Below, piece by piece: positions 1 through 8,298 of a DNA stretch of 64,000 nucleotides. The stretch is from contig OY782667.1 of assembly GCA_963678135.1 (NCBI GenBank), forward strand, positions 1,302,001-1,366,000, in the 5' to 3' direction. The position numbers were made by a program, and so were the translations under genes. The notes below the pieces were generated by a model, which was given only the letters and a program-made list of their open reading frames with translations, had not been told where the DNA came from and made no database searches. The first letter of the stretch is position 1. The number at the start of each line of letters is the position of its first letter. The stretch comes from JAHJKV01 sp963678135 (GTDB lineage: Bacteria; Desulfobacterota; Desulfovibrionia; Desulfovibrionales; Desulfovibrionaceae).

Positions 1-1128
1 CAGCCTGAAACTGTATCCCTTGCCTTGGATAAATATAGCCCTGTAGTAGACATAGGGGATACTGTTGCTCCCGGAACTTTAGTTGCTAAGGCATGTATTC
101 CTGAAAATGGAGATTTACATTCTCCAATTTTTGGCACAGTGCAAGAAATAAGGGGTTTTTCTGAGCGTTTTTTAATTATTAAGGTCACTCAAGGATTAAG
201 TGAATGTACACCTTGCTCTGCAAAAGCAATTGATATGTCGCAGGTACAGCCTCAAGAACTGAGGAGTACGCTGGCTCGTTTAGGACATGATATGAGCAAA
301 TTGTGTACGGCAAAAACGTTAATTATCAATGCCATGCCTCATGAACCAAATATTACACTGCATAACCTTCTTTTGAAAGAATACAAAAAGGATATTGCCA
401 GAGGTTTAGAGGCAGTAAAAATCATTGTTGCTCCAACTGCTGTTTTTCTTGCAAGCATCAATCTTGATGCTTCAGGCCTAGGTAATTGTACGGCAAAAAA
501 CCTTGGCTCTGAATATCCTGCTTCTTTGGATCAGCTGGTGATATATAATATAACCGGTAGCGAAACAGCTGAGGATACAGTAATTATTTCCGCGTTAGAA
601 CTTTTTTTGATTGGTCGTAGTGTAGCCAGTGGTTTACCTTGTACAGAGACGGTTCTGTCCATTAACGGGCACAATGTATTGGTCAAAATAGGAACTTATA
701 TTGCGGATTTACTTGCACAAGCAGAGCTTGTTCCACAAGAAAAAGATAGATTGCTTCTTGGTGGCAGCTTACGCGGAAAGGCTATTTATGATATATACCA
801 AGGCGTTGAAAAATTTTCCTTAGCGCTTACCCTGATTCCTCAAAATCAATATCAACCCACACAAGATACGCCTTGCCTCAATTGCGGTGAATGTGTTGCA
901 CATTGTCCGGCGCGTATTCAGCCGTGTTTAATTAGTCGTGCTGCTGAATTTTCTTTATATGATAAAGCGAGAGACTATGGCGCGCAGTACTGCATGGAAT
1001 GTGGGCTTTGCGGTTATTATTGCCCCGGGCGTAGACCGCTTTTACAGTATATACGTCTTGCAAAGCAAAAACTGCGTGAACTTGATGCGCTCAATTCTCT
1101 GCAAACAGCCGGTGGAGACGCACAATGA
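1..1128 (+). CDS. rnfC: Electron transport complex subunit RnfC (5' end outside the window)
   Basis: RnfC is the peripheral NADH/ferredoxin-side subunit of the Rnf membrane complex, which couples ferredoxin:NAD+ electron transfer to ion pumping. The frame is open from base 1, so the N-terminus lies upstream and the TTG at 25 is not a real start. The visible 375 residues include the soluble nucleotide/FMN-type region and, near the C-terminus, two ferredoxin-type clusters, CLNCGECVAHCP and CMECGLCGYYCP. It overlaps rnfD by ATGA, so the two are probably translationally coupled. The order C-D-G-E-A-B is that of clostridial and Desulfovibrio-type rnf operons. Confidence 0.95.
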   Translation, partial: QPETVSLALDKYSPVVDIGDTVAPGTLVAKACIPENGDLHSPIFGTVQEIRGFSERFLIIKVTQGLSECTPCSAKAIDMSQVQPQELRSTLARLGHDMSKLCTAKTLIINAMPHEPNITLHNLLLKEYKKDIARGLEAVKIIVAPTAVFLASINLDASGLGNCTAKNLGSEYPASLDQLVIYNITGSETAEDTVIISALELFLIGRSVASGLPCTETVLSINGHNVLVKIGTYIADLLAQAELVPQEKDRLLLGGSLRGKAIYDIYQGVEKFSLALTLIPQNQYQPTQDTPCLNCGECVAHCPARIQPCLISRAAEFSLYDKARDYGAQYCMECGLCGYYCPGRRPLLQYIRLAKQKLRELDALNSLQTAGGDAQ

Positions 1129-2099
1129 TCAGACCTCCTCAAACTCTTCTGACTGTGGCTTGTCCACCGCATATTCATTGTGGACGAACAATATCTGGAT
1201 ATATGCTCAATACTTTAATTGCCTTGATCCCGGCGATATTGATGGCAATTTTTGTGCATGGAATTTTGGCCTTGCGGATCATGGCACTTGCAAGTGCTGT
1301 TGCTATTACAACTGAAACGCTTTGCTGGAAAATAATGGAACGTCCAAATGAAACTGATAATTTTAATGCACTGCTTATAGGGCTTCTTTTTGCATTTTTA
1401 CTTCCGGTCACAGCTCCGTGGTGGCTAGTTACCACAGGCAGTGCAATCAGTATAGTTTTGGGCAAAGCTATTTTTGGAGGTTTGGGCGGTTCTCCTTTTT
1501 GTGCTCCGCTTATTGGCTGGGCTGCGTTACAAGTTTCTTGGCCGGAGCAAATGAGCATTGAATTCAATATGCTCAACTGTACTTTTGTGGATCATTTGGC
1601 GCTATTAAAGCACTTTGGAGTGGAAGCTGTAGCCAATATCAGCACAGTAGACCTTATCCTAGGGCGTCAAGCAAGTGGGCTTGGAACCTTCCCTGTCTTG
1701 GCTTTACTTCTTGGTGGGGTGTATCTTTTGTTGTGTAAAAATATTCGTTGGCATTTGCCTCTGAGTTTTCTTTTCGGCGTATGTATCGCTTCCAGTTTTT
1801 TTTATAGTATAGAACCAGCAACACATGCTTTGCCAAGTTTTCATCTTTTTGCTGGTTCAACAATTTTTGCTGCCTTTTTTTTGATTACGGATACTTCCAG
1901 TTCTCCGGTTGGTCGTATTCCAAGGCTTTGCTATGGATTTATTGCCGGAGTGTTGCTCATGATTATGCGAGAGTGGGGAACACATCCAGACGGCGTTGCC
2001 TTTGCTCTTCTTGTCGCAAATTTATTGTCTCCTATGTTAGAAAAAATTCGTCCCTGTCCTTTTGGTGCACAGGCTTCTCGTGGAGGCAATGATGTCTGA
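1125..2099 (+). CDS. rnfD: Electron transport complex subunit RnfD
   Basis: Integral membrane subunit of Rnf, NqrB/RnfD family, 324 aa, with many hydrophobic helices (for example LLIGLLFAFLLP and LALLLGGVYLLL). In the family this subunit usually carries covalent FMN on a Thr in an SGAT motif. I do not find SGAT here; the nearest stretch in the expected place is ASGLGTF before LALLLGG. The start ATG overlaps the rnfC stop. Neighbours and overall helix pattern make the assignment firm even though the flavin site is unclear. Confidence 0.93.
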   Translation: MIRPPQTLLTVACPPHIHCGRTISGYMLNTLIALIPAILMAIFVHGILALRIMALASAVAITTETLCWKIMERPNETDNFNALLIGLLFAFLLPVTAPWWLVTTGSAISIVLGKAIFGGLGGSPFCAPLIGWAALQVSWPEQMSIEFNMLNCTFVDHLALLKHFGVEAVANISTVDLILGRQASGLGTFPVLALLLGGVYLLLCKNIRWHLPLSFLFGVCIASSFFYSIEPATHALPSFHLFAGSTIFAAFFLITDTSSSPVGRIPRLCYGFIAGVLLMIMREWGTHPDGVAFALLVANLLSPMLEKIRPCPFGAQASRGGNDV

Positions 2100-2676
2100 A
2101 TCCTTGCGTATGATACTGGTGCTTTCCCTTATTTGTAGTTTTTCTGGCTTTTCCTTGGCGACGCTCAAACAAATTACAGCACCTCGTATTGAAGAGCAAA
2201 AACTCATTTTTGTACAAGGCCCTGCATTGAAACAAATATTCCCTGATGCAGACAATGATCCGGTGAAAGATCGTAAAATCTTTGCACTGGAGGAGAGTAG
2301 CGCAGTGACGCTTTTTCCTGCATATAAAAACGGTACACTTACAGGCATAGCCTTTGAATCTTTTGGAGAAGGTTTTGGTGGCGAGTTGGGGGTGATGGTT
2401 GGCATGAATATCCAAGAAGGCAAACTTGCAGGTATAGGCATTACCAGCATGAAGGAAACCCCCGGGCTTGGAACGAGAGTAGCAGAACAAACGTTTACGT
2501 CTCAGTTTCAGGGCAATAGCCTTGCAAGGCTTGCTTTGAGATCTCAAGGTGGAAACATTGACGCTATTTCCGGTGCTTCAGTTTCTTCTGGTGCAGTCTT
2601 AAGTGCAGTCAATAATGCCATGAGCACCTATCAAAAATTAAAAGAGCAAATTTTAGCTGCTTGGCCTGCTTCTTGA
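2092..2676 (+). CDS. rnfG: Electron transport complex subunit RnfG
   Basis: RnfG is a periplasm-facing flavoprotein anchored by one N-terminal helix (MILVLSLICSFSGFSLA). It carries an FMN_bind domain with the C-terminal motif DAISGASVSS. This is the ApbE-type flavinylation site, here with Ser where Thr is usual; Ser is an accepted variant. I chose the second of two adjacent ATGs (2092) because GGAGG at 2082-2086 sits five bases upstream; 2089 would be too close. The start overlaps the end of rnfD. Length, about 194 aa, is normal. No apbE gene is visible in the window. Confidence 0.93.
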   Translation: MSESLRMILVLSLICSFSGFSLATLKQITAPRIEEQKLIFVQGPALKQIFPDADNDPVKDRKIFALEESSAVTLFPAYKNGTLTGIAFESFGEGFGGELGVMVGMNIQEGKLAGIGITSMKETPGLGTRVAEQTFTSQFQGNSLARLALRSQGGNIDAISGASVSSGAVLSAVNNAMSTYQKLKEQILAAWPAS

Positions 2677-2686
2677 GGAGAATATT

Positions 2687-3364
2687 ATGAATAGAATGCT
2701 CAAGGAATTTAGCAAGGGTCTGTGGAAAGACTTGCCACCTTTCAGGTTAGTCTTAGGACTTTGTCCTGTCCTTGCTGTGACCAAAAGTGCGGAAAACGGT
2801 CTTGGCATGGGACTCGCCGTTATTTTTGTGCTTTCTCTTTCTAATCTTCTTGTCTCGTTAGTTCGTCAACTGATTCCAGCAAAGGTACGCATTGCCTGTT
2901 TTATTGTGATAGCTGCTTCTTTAGTGGTTGCAGTCGAACTGCTTATGCAAGCATATGCCTATCCTTTATACGAAAAACTTGGGATTTTTGTTCCTCTTAT
3001 TGTGGTAAATTGCATTATTTTAGGTCGCGCAGAAGCCTTTGCTTCCAAAAATCCAGTACATCTCGCTGTGGCCGATGGTTTGGGCATGGGGCTTGGTTTT
3101 ACAATTTCACTGACTTTTTTAGGTGGATTGCGTGAGTTGTTTGGCTCCGGAACTTTTTTTGGTGCACATATTACAGGAGATTTTTTTCAGCCGTTTAGCC
3201 TGATGATTGAAGCTCCGGGGGCATTTATCTGTTTAGGGCTTATTTTAGGCACAATGAATTGGCTGAGTAATTTGCAGCGTCGTCGGAAAGGCCTTCCTTT
3301 GCAAGAGGCTCCTACGCATGATTGTAAAACGTGTGGAATGTGCCAGCACAGCGGAGGAAACTAA
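2687..3364 (+). CDS. rnfE: Electron transport complex subunit RnfE
   Basis: Integral membrane subunit of Rnf (225 aa), RnfA/RnfE/NqrDE family, recognised from the N-terminal stretch LVLGLCPVLAVTKSAENGLG and about six hydrophobic helices. With RnfA it forms the symmetric membrane core that carries electrons across the bilayer. A GAGGAG box precedes the ATG. The C-terminus has an unusual hydrophilic tail, CKTCGMCQHSGGN, with three Cys spaced CxxCxxC followed by a His, which could bind metal. rnfA follows with no gap (TAA then ATG). Confidence 0.93.
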   Translation: MNRMLKEFSKGLWKDLPPFRLVLGLCPVLAVTKSAENGLGMGLAVIFVLSLSNLLVSLVRQLIPAKVRIACFIVIAASLVVAVELLMQAYAYPLYEKLGIFVPLIVVNCIILGRAEAFASKNPVHLAVADGLGMGLGFTISLTFLGGLRELFGSGTFFGAHITGDFFQPFSLMIEAPGAFICLGLILGTMNWLSNLQRRRKGLPLQEAPTHDCKTCGMCQHSGGN

Positions 3365-3937
3365 ATGGATTATTTTTTGCTCATTATAGCTGCTATTTTT
3401 GTTAATAATATTGTTTTAGCTCAATATCTTGGAAATTGTCCTTTTATTGGTACCTCGAAAAGTATACATGTTGCCGTGGGTATGGGGGGCTCAGTTATTT
3501 TTGTAGCCACTCTTGCCACAGCATTTACTTGGCTTATTCAAAAATATTTGCTCATTCCCTTTGGATTAGTGTATTTACAAACCATTGTTTTTATTCTCGT
3601 TATTGCCTCTTTGGTTCAGTTTGTGGAAATGTTTCTTAAAAAAATGCTTCCGCCTTTATATGAATCGCTTGGTATTTTTCTAGCACTGATTACTACGAAC
3701 TGTGCAATTCTTGGCATAGCTATTATTGTGCAACGTGAAGCTTTTGGCTTTGTAAAGTCCATTGTTTTTGCTTTTGCTTCAGGCTTGGGTTTTGCTCTTG
3801 CTTTAGTCCTTTTATCCGGAATTCGAGAAAAATTGGACATGGTACGCATTCCTCGTGCCCTTCGTGGCACTCCTATTGCGCTGATCATGGCCGGCCTGAT
3901 GTCTTTGGCTTTTTTTGCTTTTAAGGGCATGATTTAG
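3365..3937 (+). CDS. rnfA: Electron transport complex subunit RnfA
   Basis: Six-helix membrane subunit of Rnf (190 aa) starting MDYFLLIIAAIFVNNIVLAQ, the hallmark N-terminus of RnfA with its conserved Cys in LGNCPFIG. The second half of the internal repeat carries the matching Cys in ITTNCAILG. In the family these two Cys bind an intramembrane iron-sulfur centre shared with RnfE. The start codon immediately follows the rnfE stop, and rnfB follows after ten bases with its own AGGAG site. Confidence 0.95.
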   Translation: MDYFLLIIAAIFVNNIVLAQYLGNCPFIGTSKSIHVAVGMGGSVIFVATLATAFTWLIQKYLLIPFGLVYLQTIVFILVIASLVQFVEMFLKKMLPPLYESLGIFLALITTNCAILGIAIIVQREAFGFVKSIVFAFASGLGFALALVLLSGIREKLDMVRIPRALRGTPIALIMAGLMSLAFFAFKGMI

Positions 3938-3947
3938 GAGAATAGCC

Positions 3948-6056
3948 ATGATAGGCACTTCACTCTTACTTTTGCTTGGGATAGGTTTTACCGCAGCTTT
4001 ACTTTTGGCAATCGCTTCCAAGGTTTTTCATGTTGAGGAAAATCCACTGATTGCCCAAGTCAATGAAGTTTTGGCCGGAGCTCAATGCGGTGGCTGCGGA
4101 TATCCCGGTTGCCTTCCAGCAGCCAAAGCAGTTGTAGCCGGTGAAGTAGGTGCTGAAGTTTGCGTAGCAGGTGGACAAGAAGTGGCGGAGGCCGTAGCAA
4201 AAGTAATGGGTCTGGCTGTACTTGCCGTGGAACCCAAAAAAGCAGAAGTAGATTGCACTGGTGGGTACAGAGCTGAAGATATATACCACTATGAAGGAGC
4301 ACATGATTGCAGAGCACAGCATTTGCTCTATGCAGGTAAAAAGTTTTGCCCTGAGGGCTGTTTGGGTGAAGGCACTTGCGTCGAAGTGTGTCCTTTTGAT
4401 GCAATTCACATGGGAGCAAACGGCTATCCCATTGTTGACCCTGATTTATGTCGAGCCTGTGGCAAATGTGTTGAAGCGTGTCCGCGCGGTGTTTTAACTG
4501 TTTTAGGCGTTTCAGACCGTTTGCAGCATCTGAATCAAACAAGTGATTGTCTTGCGCCTTGTAGGCAAAAATGCCCGGGTTCTATCAATATCCCACAATA
4601 TATCGAATATATTTCTCAAGGCGATTATGCAAATGCTATCTTGACCATTAAAGAACGTATTCCTTTGCTTTTGGTTTGTGGACGGGTGTGTCCACGGCCT
4701 TGTGAAAGTGAATGTCGCCGTAATCATGTTGATGAACCGGTTGCTATTAACATGCTGAAGCGTTTTGTTGCGGATTGGGAAATGAACTCTGGCCAACGTA
4801 TTCCAATCCCTTGTGCTGCGGATACTGGTAAGAAAGTTGCGGTTATTGGTGGAGGCCCTGCCGGACTTTCTTGTGCTTATTTTTTACGCCGCTTAGGGCA
4901 TAGTCCAACTATTTTTGAATCGTTACCTGAGCTGGGAGGGCAATTACGGTATGGTATACCGGAATATCGACTGCCTAAGAAAGTATTGGATTGGGAGATT
5001 CAAGGTATCCTTGACCTTGGTGTAGATGTCTATACGCAACAAGCTTTTGGTAAGGATTTTACCCTAGAAAGTTTGGAGCAACAGGGTTTTGATGCAATTT
5101 TTCTTGGTGTTGGTGCTTGGGGAAGCCGTGAGATGCGTATTGCTGGCGAAGATGCCAAAGGTGTAATCAATGGCACAGAAATGCTGACAAGGGTTGGGCT
5201 GCATACGGATTGTGGTTTAGGCAAACAGGTAGTGGTGGTTGGCGGAGGTAATACTGCAATAGATGCAGCTCGAACCGCACGACGTCTGGGTTCGCAAGTC
5301 ACTATGATGTATCGCCGGACAGAGGCAGAGATGCCAGCTCATAGTGAAGAAATTCGTGATGCTCGTGAAGAAGGTGTCAATTTTCTTTTCCTTGCAGCTC
5401 CGACTCAAGTGATACATAATGAAACGAATCAAGTAACAGCTATTGAATATATTACAATGCAACTTGGTGCACCAGATGCTTCAGGACGCTGTAAACCAGA
5501 AAAAGTAGAAGGGTCGGAACAAGTTCTTGCCTGTGATACCATTATTCCTGCTATTGGGCAGAGTATAGACCTTGCCTGTCTGCAGGATGAAGGATGTGAA
5601 GACAATCCATTGAGGCATCCAAAATGGCGTGCTCTTAATGCCGATCCCATAAGTCTACAAACGCCCATACCACATGTTTTTGCCGGTGGAGATAGTGTCA
5701 CCGGCCCTAATTTAGTTATTTCCGCCATTGGTCAAGGTCGTAAGGCAGCACGATCTATCCATCATTATTTGACCCAAGCTCATATTGAACTACCAAACAA
5801 TCTGCAAACCTGTATGATTCCGTATACTTTATTCACAGACCTTGAGGGCTGTTCTCCTAAAAAGCGCAGCCAACAACCGCACTTGTGTAGTTTGGAGGAG
5901 CGCGTTCGCTGTTTTGCTGAGATCGAAGGCTGTTTGAATGAAGAGCAAGCGCACGAGGAAGCCTGCCGTTGTTTGCGTTGTGGATTGACTTGTTATACGC
6001 GAGATATGCAGGATGCAGAGCGCACACATGTCAATGCTGATTCTGGCATTGCCTAA
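3948..6056 (+). CDS. rnfB: RnfB fused to a GltD/NfnB-like NAD(P)H-dependent flavoprotein
   Basis: 702 aa, far longer than the roughly 200-330 aa of ordinary RnfB. Residues 1-25 are a membrane anchor. Next comes the RnfB four-Cys motif AQCGGCGYPGC and ferredoxin clusters (LGEGTCVEVCP, CRACGKCVEACP). From about residue 200 the protein continues as a glutamate-synthase small-subunit-like module: a Cys-rich iron-sulfur helical domain (CGRVCPRPCESEC), an FAD fold (GGGPAGLSCAY), a nucleotide fold (VVGGGNTAIDAARTARR) and the C-terminal FAD motif FAGGDSVTGPNLV. A last CRCLRCGLTCY follows. I infer a subunit that links the Rnf ferredoxin site to an NAD(P)H-reactive flavin. The frame is continuous, so this is a genuine fusion. 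Confidence 0.9.
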   Translation: MIGTSLLLLLGIGFTAALLLAIASKVFHVEENPLIAQVNEVLAGAQCGGCGYPGCLPAAKAVVAGEVGAEVCVAGGQEVAEAVAKVMGLAVLAVEPKKAEVDCTGGYRAEDIYHYEGAHDCRAQHLLYAGKKFCPEGCLGEGTCVEVCPFDAIHMGANGYPIVDPDLCRACGKCVEACPRGVLTVLGVSDRLQHLNQTSDCLAPCRQKCPGSINIPQYIEYISQGDYANAILTIKERIPLLLVCGRVCPRPCESECRRNHVDEPVAINMLKRFVADWEMNSGQRIPIPCAADTGKKVAVIGGGPAGLSCAYFLRRLGHSPTIFESLPELGGQLRYGIPEYRLPKKVLDWEIQGILDLGVDVYTQQAFGKDFTLESLEQQGFDAIFLGVGAWGSREMRIAGEDAKGVINGTEMLTRVGLHTDCGLGKQVVVVGGGNTAIDAARTARRLGSQVTMMYRRTEAEMPAHSEEIRDAREEGVNFLFLAAPTQVIHNETNQVTAIEYITMQLGAPDASGRCKPEKVEGSEQVLACDTIIPAIGQSIDLACLQDEGCEDNPLRHPKWRALNADPISLQTPIPHVFAGGDSVTGPNLVISAIGQGRKAARSIHHYLTQAHIELPNNLQTCMIPYTLFTDLEGCSPKKRSQQPHLCSLEERVRCFAEIEGCLNEEQAHEEACRCLRCGLTCYTRDMQDAERTHVNADSGIA

Positions 6057-6122
6057 AATACTTGGGGCAGTAGAAAGCTCTTGCCAAGTTTATACTATTT
6101 TGGCAACAATTTCTCTTTCTGG

Positions 6123-6198
<76 letters not shown>

Positions 6199-6310
6199 GT
6201 TCTTCTCAATGATTTGAGGTGAATAGCTGGCGATACATTGAGAACTATTAGCCCTTACCTTTTTTATTCGTCTTGTTGTGTTAATATCCTAAAACGAACT
6301 TTTCATACTT

Positions 6311-6742
6311 ATGCGTATTTGGAGTATTCACCCCCAGTATTTAGATACAAAAGGCTTGCTTGCCTTATGGCGAGAAAGTTTGCTTGCTCAAAAGGTGCTG
6401 CTTGGTCAAACCAAGGGGTATACAAAACATCCGCAACTCATACGTTTTCAGGAACACCCACAGCCTCTTCACGCCTTGTCGCATTATTTACACGCTGTGG
6501 CTGAAGAAGCAGACAAACGCTCTTATCATTTTAATCGTACAAAAATTCTTCATGAAAAAACCGAAATTACCTCTATTATGGTCAGTTCAGGACAAATCGC
6601 GTATGAATGGCAACATTTTTTGAAAAAAATGGAAAAACGAAACAACACACTTTTTCATGAACTCAAACAGATACACACTGTACAGCCACACCCTTTGTTT
6701 TGTTTGACCGAAGGTTCTATAGAGAGCTGGGAAGTGGTATAA
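6311..6742 (+). CDS. Pyrimidine dimer DNA glycosylase (T4 endonuclease V family)
   Basis: 143 aa. The start MRIWSIHPQYLDTKGLLALW and the later motifs LGQTKGYTKHPQL and GQIAYEWQHF match the Pyr_excise family typified by T4 DenV. DenV removes UV-induced cyclobutane pyrimidine dimers as a glycosylase/AP lyase. The gene stands alone between tRNA-Val and a repeat-bearing spacer. No strong ribosome-binding site is visible upstream. Bacterial members are often small stand-alone repair genes; whether it acts on dimers here is inferred from family only. Confidence 0.85.
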   Translation: MRIWSIHPQYLDTKGLLALWRESLLAQKVLLGQTKGYTKHPQLIRFQEHPQPLHALSHYLHAVAEEADKRSYHFNRTKILHEKTEITSIMVSSGQIAYEWQHFLKKMEKRNNTLFHELKQIHTVQPHPLFCLTEGSIESWEVV

Positions 6743-6744
6743 CT

Positions 6745-6840
6745 AGGGAAAACGCATATAAATTTTAGAGTAAATATTCCTTGCGCATTCTATTTTTTTC
6801 CAGCTTTTGCGCATCCTGCGCGTAAGTCGCAAAAGTCCAG
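6745..6840 (+). repeat. Composite dispersed repeat (copy 1), ending in the family-A hairpin
   Basis: The first ~55 bases match 30954-31010 with scattered changes. Both copies are then followed, 69-70 bases after their start, by the same hairpin core CCTGCGCGTAAGTCGCA. The hairpin here is at about 6804-6840. The rest of the spacer to 7069 holds the sigma54-like promoter and no other gene I can support. Confidence 0.7.
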
Positions 6841-7001
6841 TGCCCTTCAAATCTGGAGCGTGAGCTTTGTGTTGGGCAAAAACAGCGTTGCTCTATAAAA
6901 AAGGCGTAAAATGCGCCATGGCATTATGTCACGGGGTAAATTTTAAGCCATTTTTTGAATGCTCATACTCATATCTATCTTAAATTATTGTATTTTCAAA
7001 A

Positions 7002-7017
7002 CGGCATTGCCTTTGCT
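7002..7017 (+). promoter_or_regulatory. Candidate sigma54 (-24/-12) promoter
   Basis: The sequence CGGCATTGCCTTTGCT fits the sigma54 consensus TGGCAC-N5-TTGCW, with GG at 7003-7004 and GC at 7015-7016, exactly ten bases apart. It lies about 50 bases before the next start codon, leaving room for a leader with an AGGA ribosome site. Orange-protein operons of Desulfovibrio vulgaris are known to be sigma54-dependent, which supports the reading. No activator gene is visible here. Confidence 0.55.
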
Positions 7018-7069
7018 TTGTGTTTTGGGATATTGAAAAACAATCAAACTTCAAAACAAAGGACAGATA

Positions 7070-7435
7070 ATGAAAAAAATAGCTGTTACAAGCCAAGGCC
7101 CAAGCCTAGATGATCAAGTAGACCCTCGATTTGGTCGTGCTGCTGGTTTTATTGTGGTTGATCCTGAAAATATGGAAACACATTATGTGGATAATGGCGC
7201 TTCCCAAAGTATGGCACAAGGGGCAGGCATTCAAGCTGCTGAACTTATAGCGCGAGAGCAGGTTTCAGTTCTGCTTACTGGTTTTGTTGGCCCCAAAGCC
7301 TTTCAAGCCTTACAAAGTGCAGGCATTGCTATTGTGCAAGACCTTCAAAATATGACAGTTCGTCAAGCCGTGGAGACATACGCTGAGGGCAATACTCAAA
7401 ATGCTTCCGCTCCCAATTCCAGAGGCCACAAATGA
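7070..7435 (+). CDS. Dinitrogenase iron-molybdenum cofactor-like protein (NifX/NifB-C domain)
   Basis: 121 aa. It starts MKKIAVTSQGPSLDDQVDPR, the beginning of the Nitro_FeMo-Co fold shared by NifX, the C-terminal part of NifB and the small archaeal MTH1175-type proteins. Such proteins bind or shuttle metal-sulfur cofactors; in Desulfovibrio the related orange protein carries a Mo-Cu-S cluster. It lies first behind the candidate sigma54 promoter and overlaps the next ATPase gene by four bases. No nitrogenase genes are present, so a role in nitrogen fixation is not implied. Confidence 0.85.
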   Translation: MKKIAVTSQGPSLDDQVDPRFGRAAGFIVVDPENMETHYVDNGASQSMAQGAGIQAAELIAREQVSVLLTGFVGPKAFQALQSAGIAIVQDLQNMTVRQAVETYAEGNTQNASAPNSRGHK

Positions 7436-8298
7436 TTGTGACTGTAGCCAGTGGCAAAGGCGGAACCGGAAAAACTTTGGTCACTTCTTCTCTTGTGTCT
7501 CTTTGGAATGCACCTGTAACTGCAGTTGATCTGGATGTTGAAGAGCCAAATTTACACCTTTTTCTTCATCCGGCTCTGGATGAGAGCATTGAGGCAGTAC
7601 TTGAAATACCCGAAGTAGACGAAGAGTTATGCACTGCTTGTGGATTATGCGCTGAGCTTTGCCAATTCAAAGGCATTGCTCTTCTGGGCGATACTATTAT
7701 GACTTTTCCTGAAATGTGTCATGGCTGTGGCGGATGTATGGCTGTCTGTCCTAGCGGAGCGATTCGTAGCGGTCATCGAGTACTTGGTGAAATTTTATCC
7801 GGCTTTTGCAAAGAAATTCGTTTTTATATGGGGCGATTACAAATTGGAGAGGCCATGAGCCCTCCGCTGATGAAACAGGTCAAACAAGCCATTGCTGCTG
7901 ATCCTTCATGCTTTGGGCGTGATACGATTATTGATGGCCCGCCCGGAGTAAGTTGTCCAGCCATTGCTGCTGTAAGTGATAGTGACTATATTGTCTTGGT
8001 TGCCGATTCTACTCCTTTTGGAATGCACGATTTTCAACTTGCACTTGAGGCTTTTGCTCCCTTGGAAATACCTATGGGGGTTGTTATCAATAATGTGGGA
8101 CTTAGCGATGGCTCGTGCCGTGCGCTTTGCGAAGAGCGTGGCCTACCTATTTTTGCGGAAATTCCTTTTGATCGTGCCATTGCCGAGGCATATTCACAAG
8201 GGCAAGTAGCTGCTTTAAGCCTTGCAAGTGTACGCCCTTATTTTGAAAAAATTGTTCATGAACTGAAAGCCAAACTTGCGGAGGTTGCCCATGCATGA
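7432..8298 (+). CDS. MinD/ParA-family P-loop ATPase with inserted ferredoxin domain (orp cluster)
   Basis: 288 aa. The N-terminal deviant Walker A motif ASGKGGTGKTLVTSSL identifies the MinD/Mrp superfamily. Residues about 62-105 hold two 4Fe-4S motifs, CTACGLCAELC and CHGCGGCMAVCP. Walker B/switch residues are in IDGPPGVSCP. Such proteins occur in tandem in the orange-protein complex of Desulfovibrio, where they have been linked to cell-division positioning. The gene starts inside the end of the previous one and overlaps the next. Function here is inferred from family and arrangement. Confidence 0.88.
   Translation: MIVTVASGKGGTGKTLVTSSLVSLWNAPVTAVDLDVEEPNLHLFLHPALDESIEAVLEIPEVDEELCTACGLCAELCQFKGIALLGDTIMTFPEMCHGCGGCMAVCPSGAIRSGHRVLGEILSGFCKEIRFYMGRLQIGEAMSPPLMKQVKQAIAADPSCFGRDTIIDGPPGVSCPAIAAVSDSDYIVLVADSTPFGMHDFQLALEAFAPLEIPMGVVINNVGLSDGSCRALCEERGLPIFAEIPFDRAIAEAYSQGQVAALSLASVRPYFEKIVHELKAKLAEVAHA

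Noticed and set aside
4060..5728. Long antisense frames opposite rnfB
   Set aside because: No ribosome sites or family features; they are shadows of the fused RnfB coding sequence.
6203..6244. TTCTCAATG/CATTGAGAA inverted repeat after tRNA-Val
   Set aside because: Loop of 24 bases and no T-run directly after; insufficient for a terminator call.
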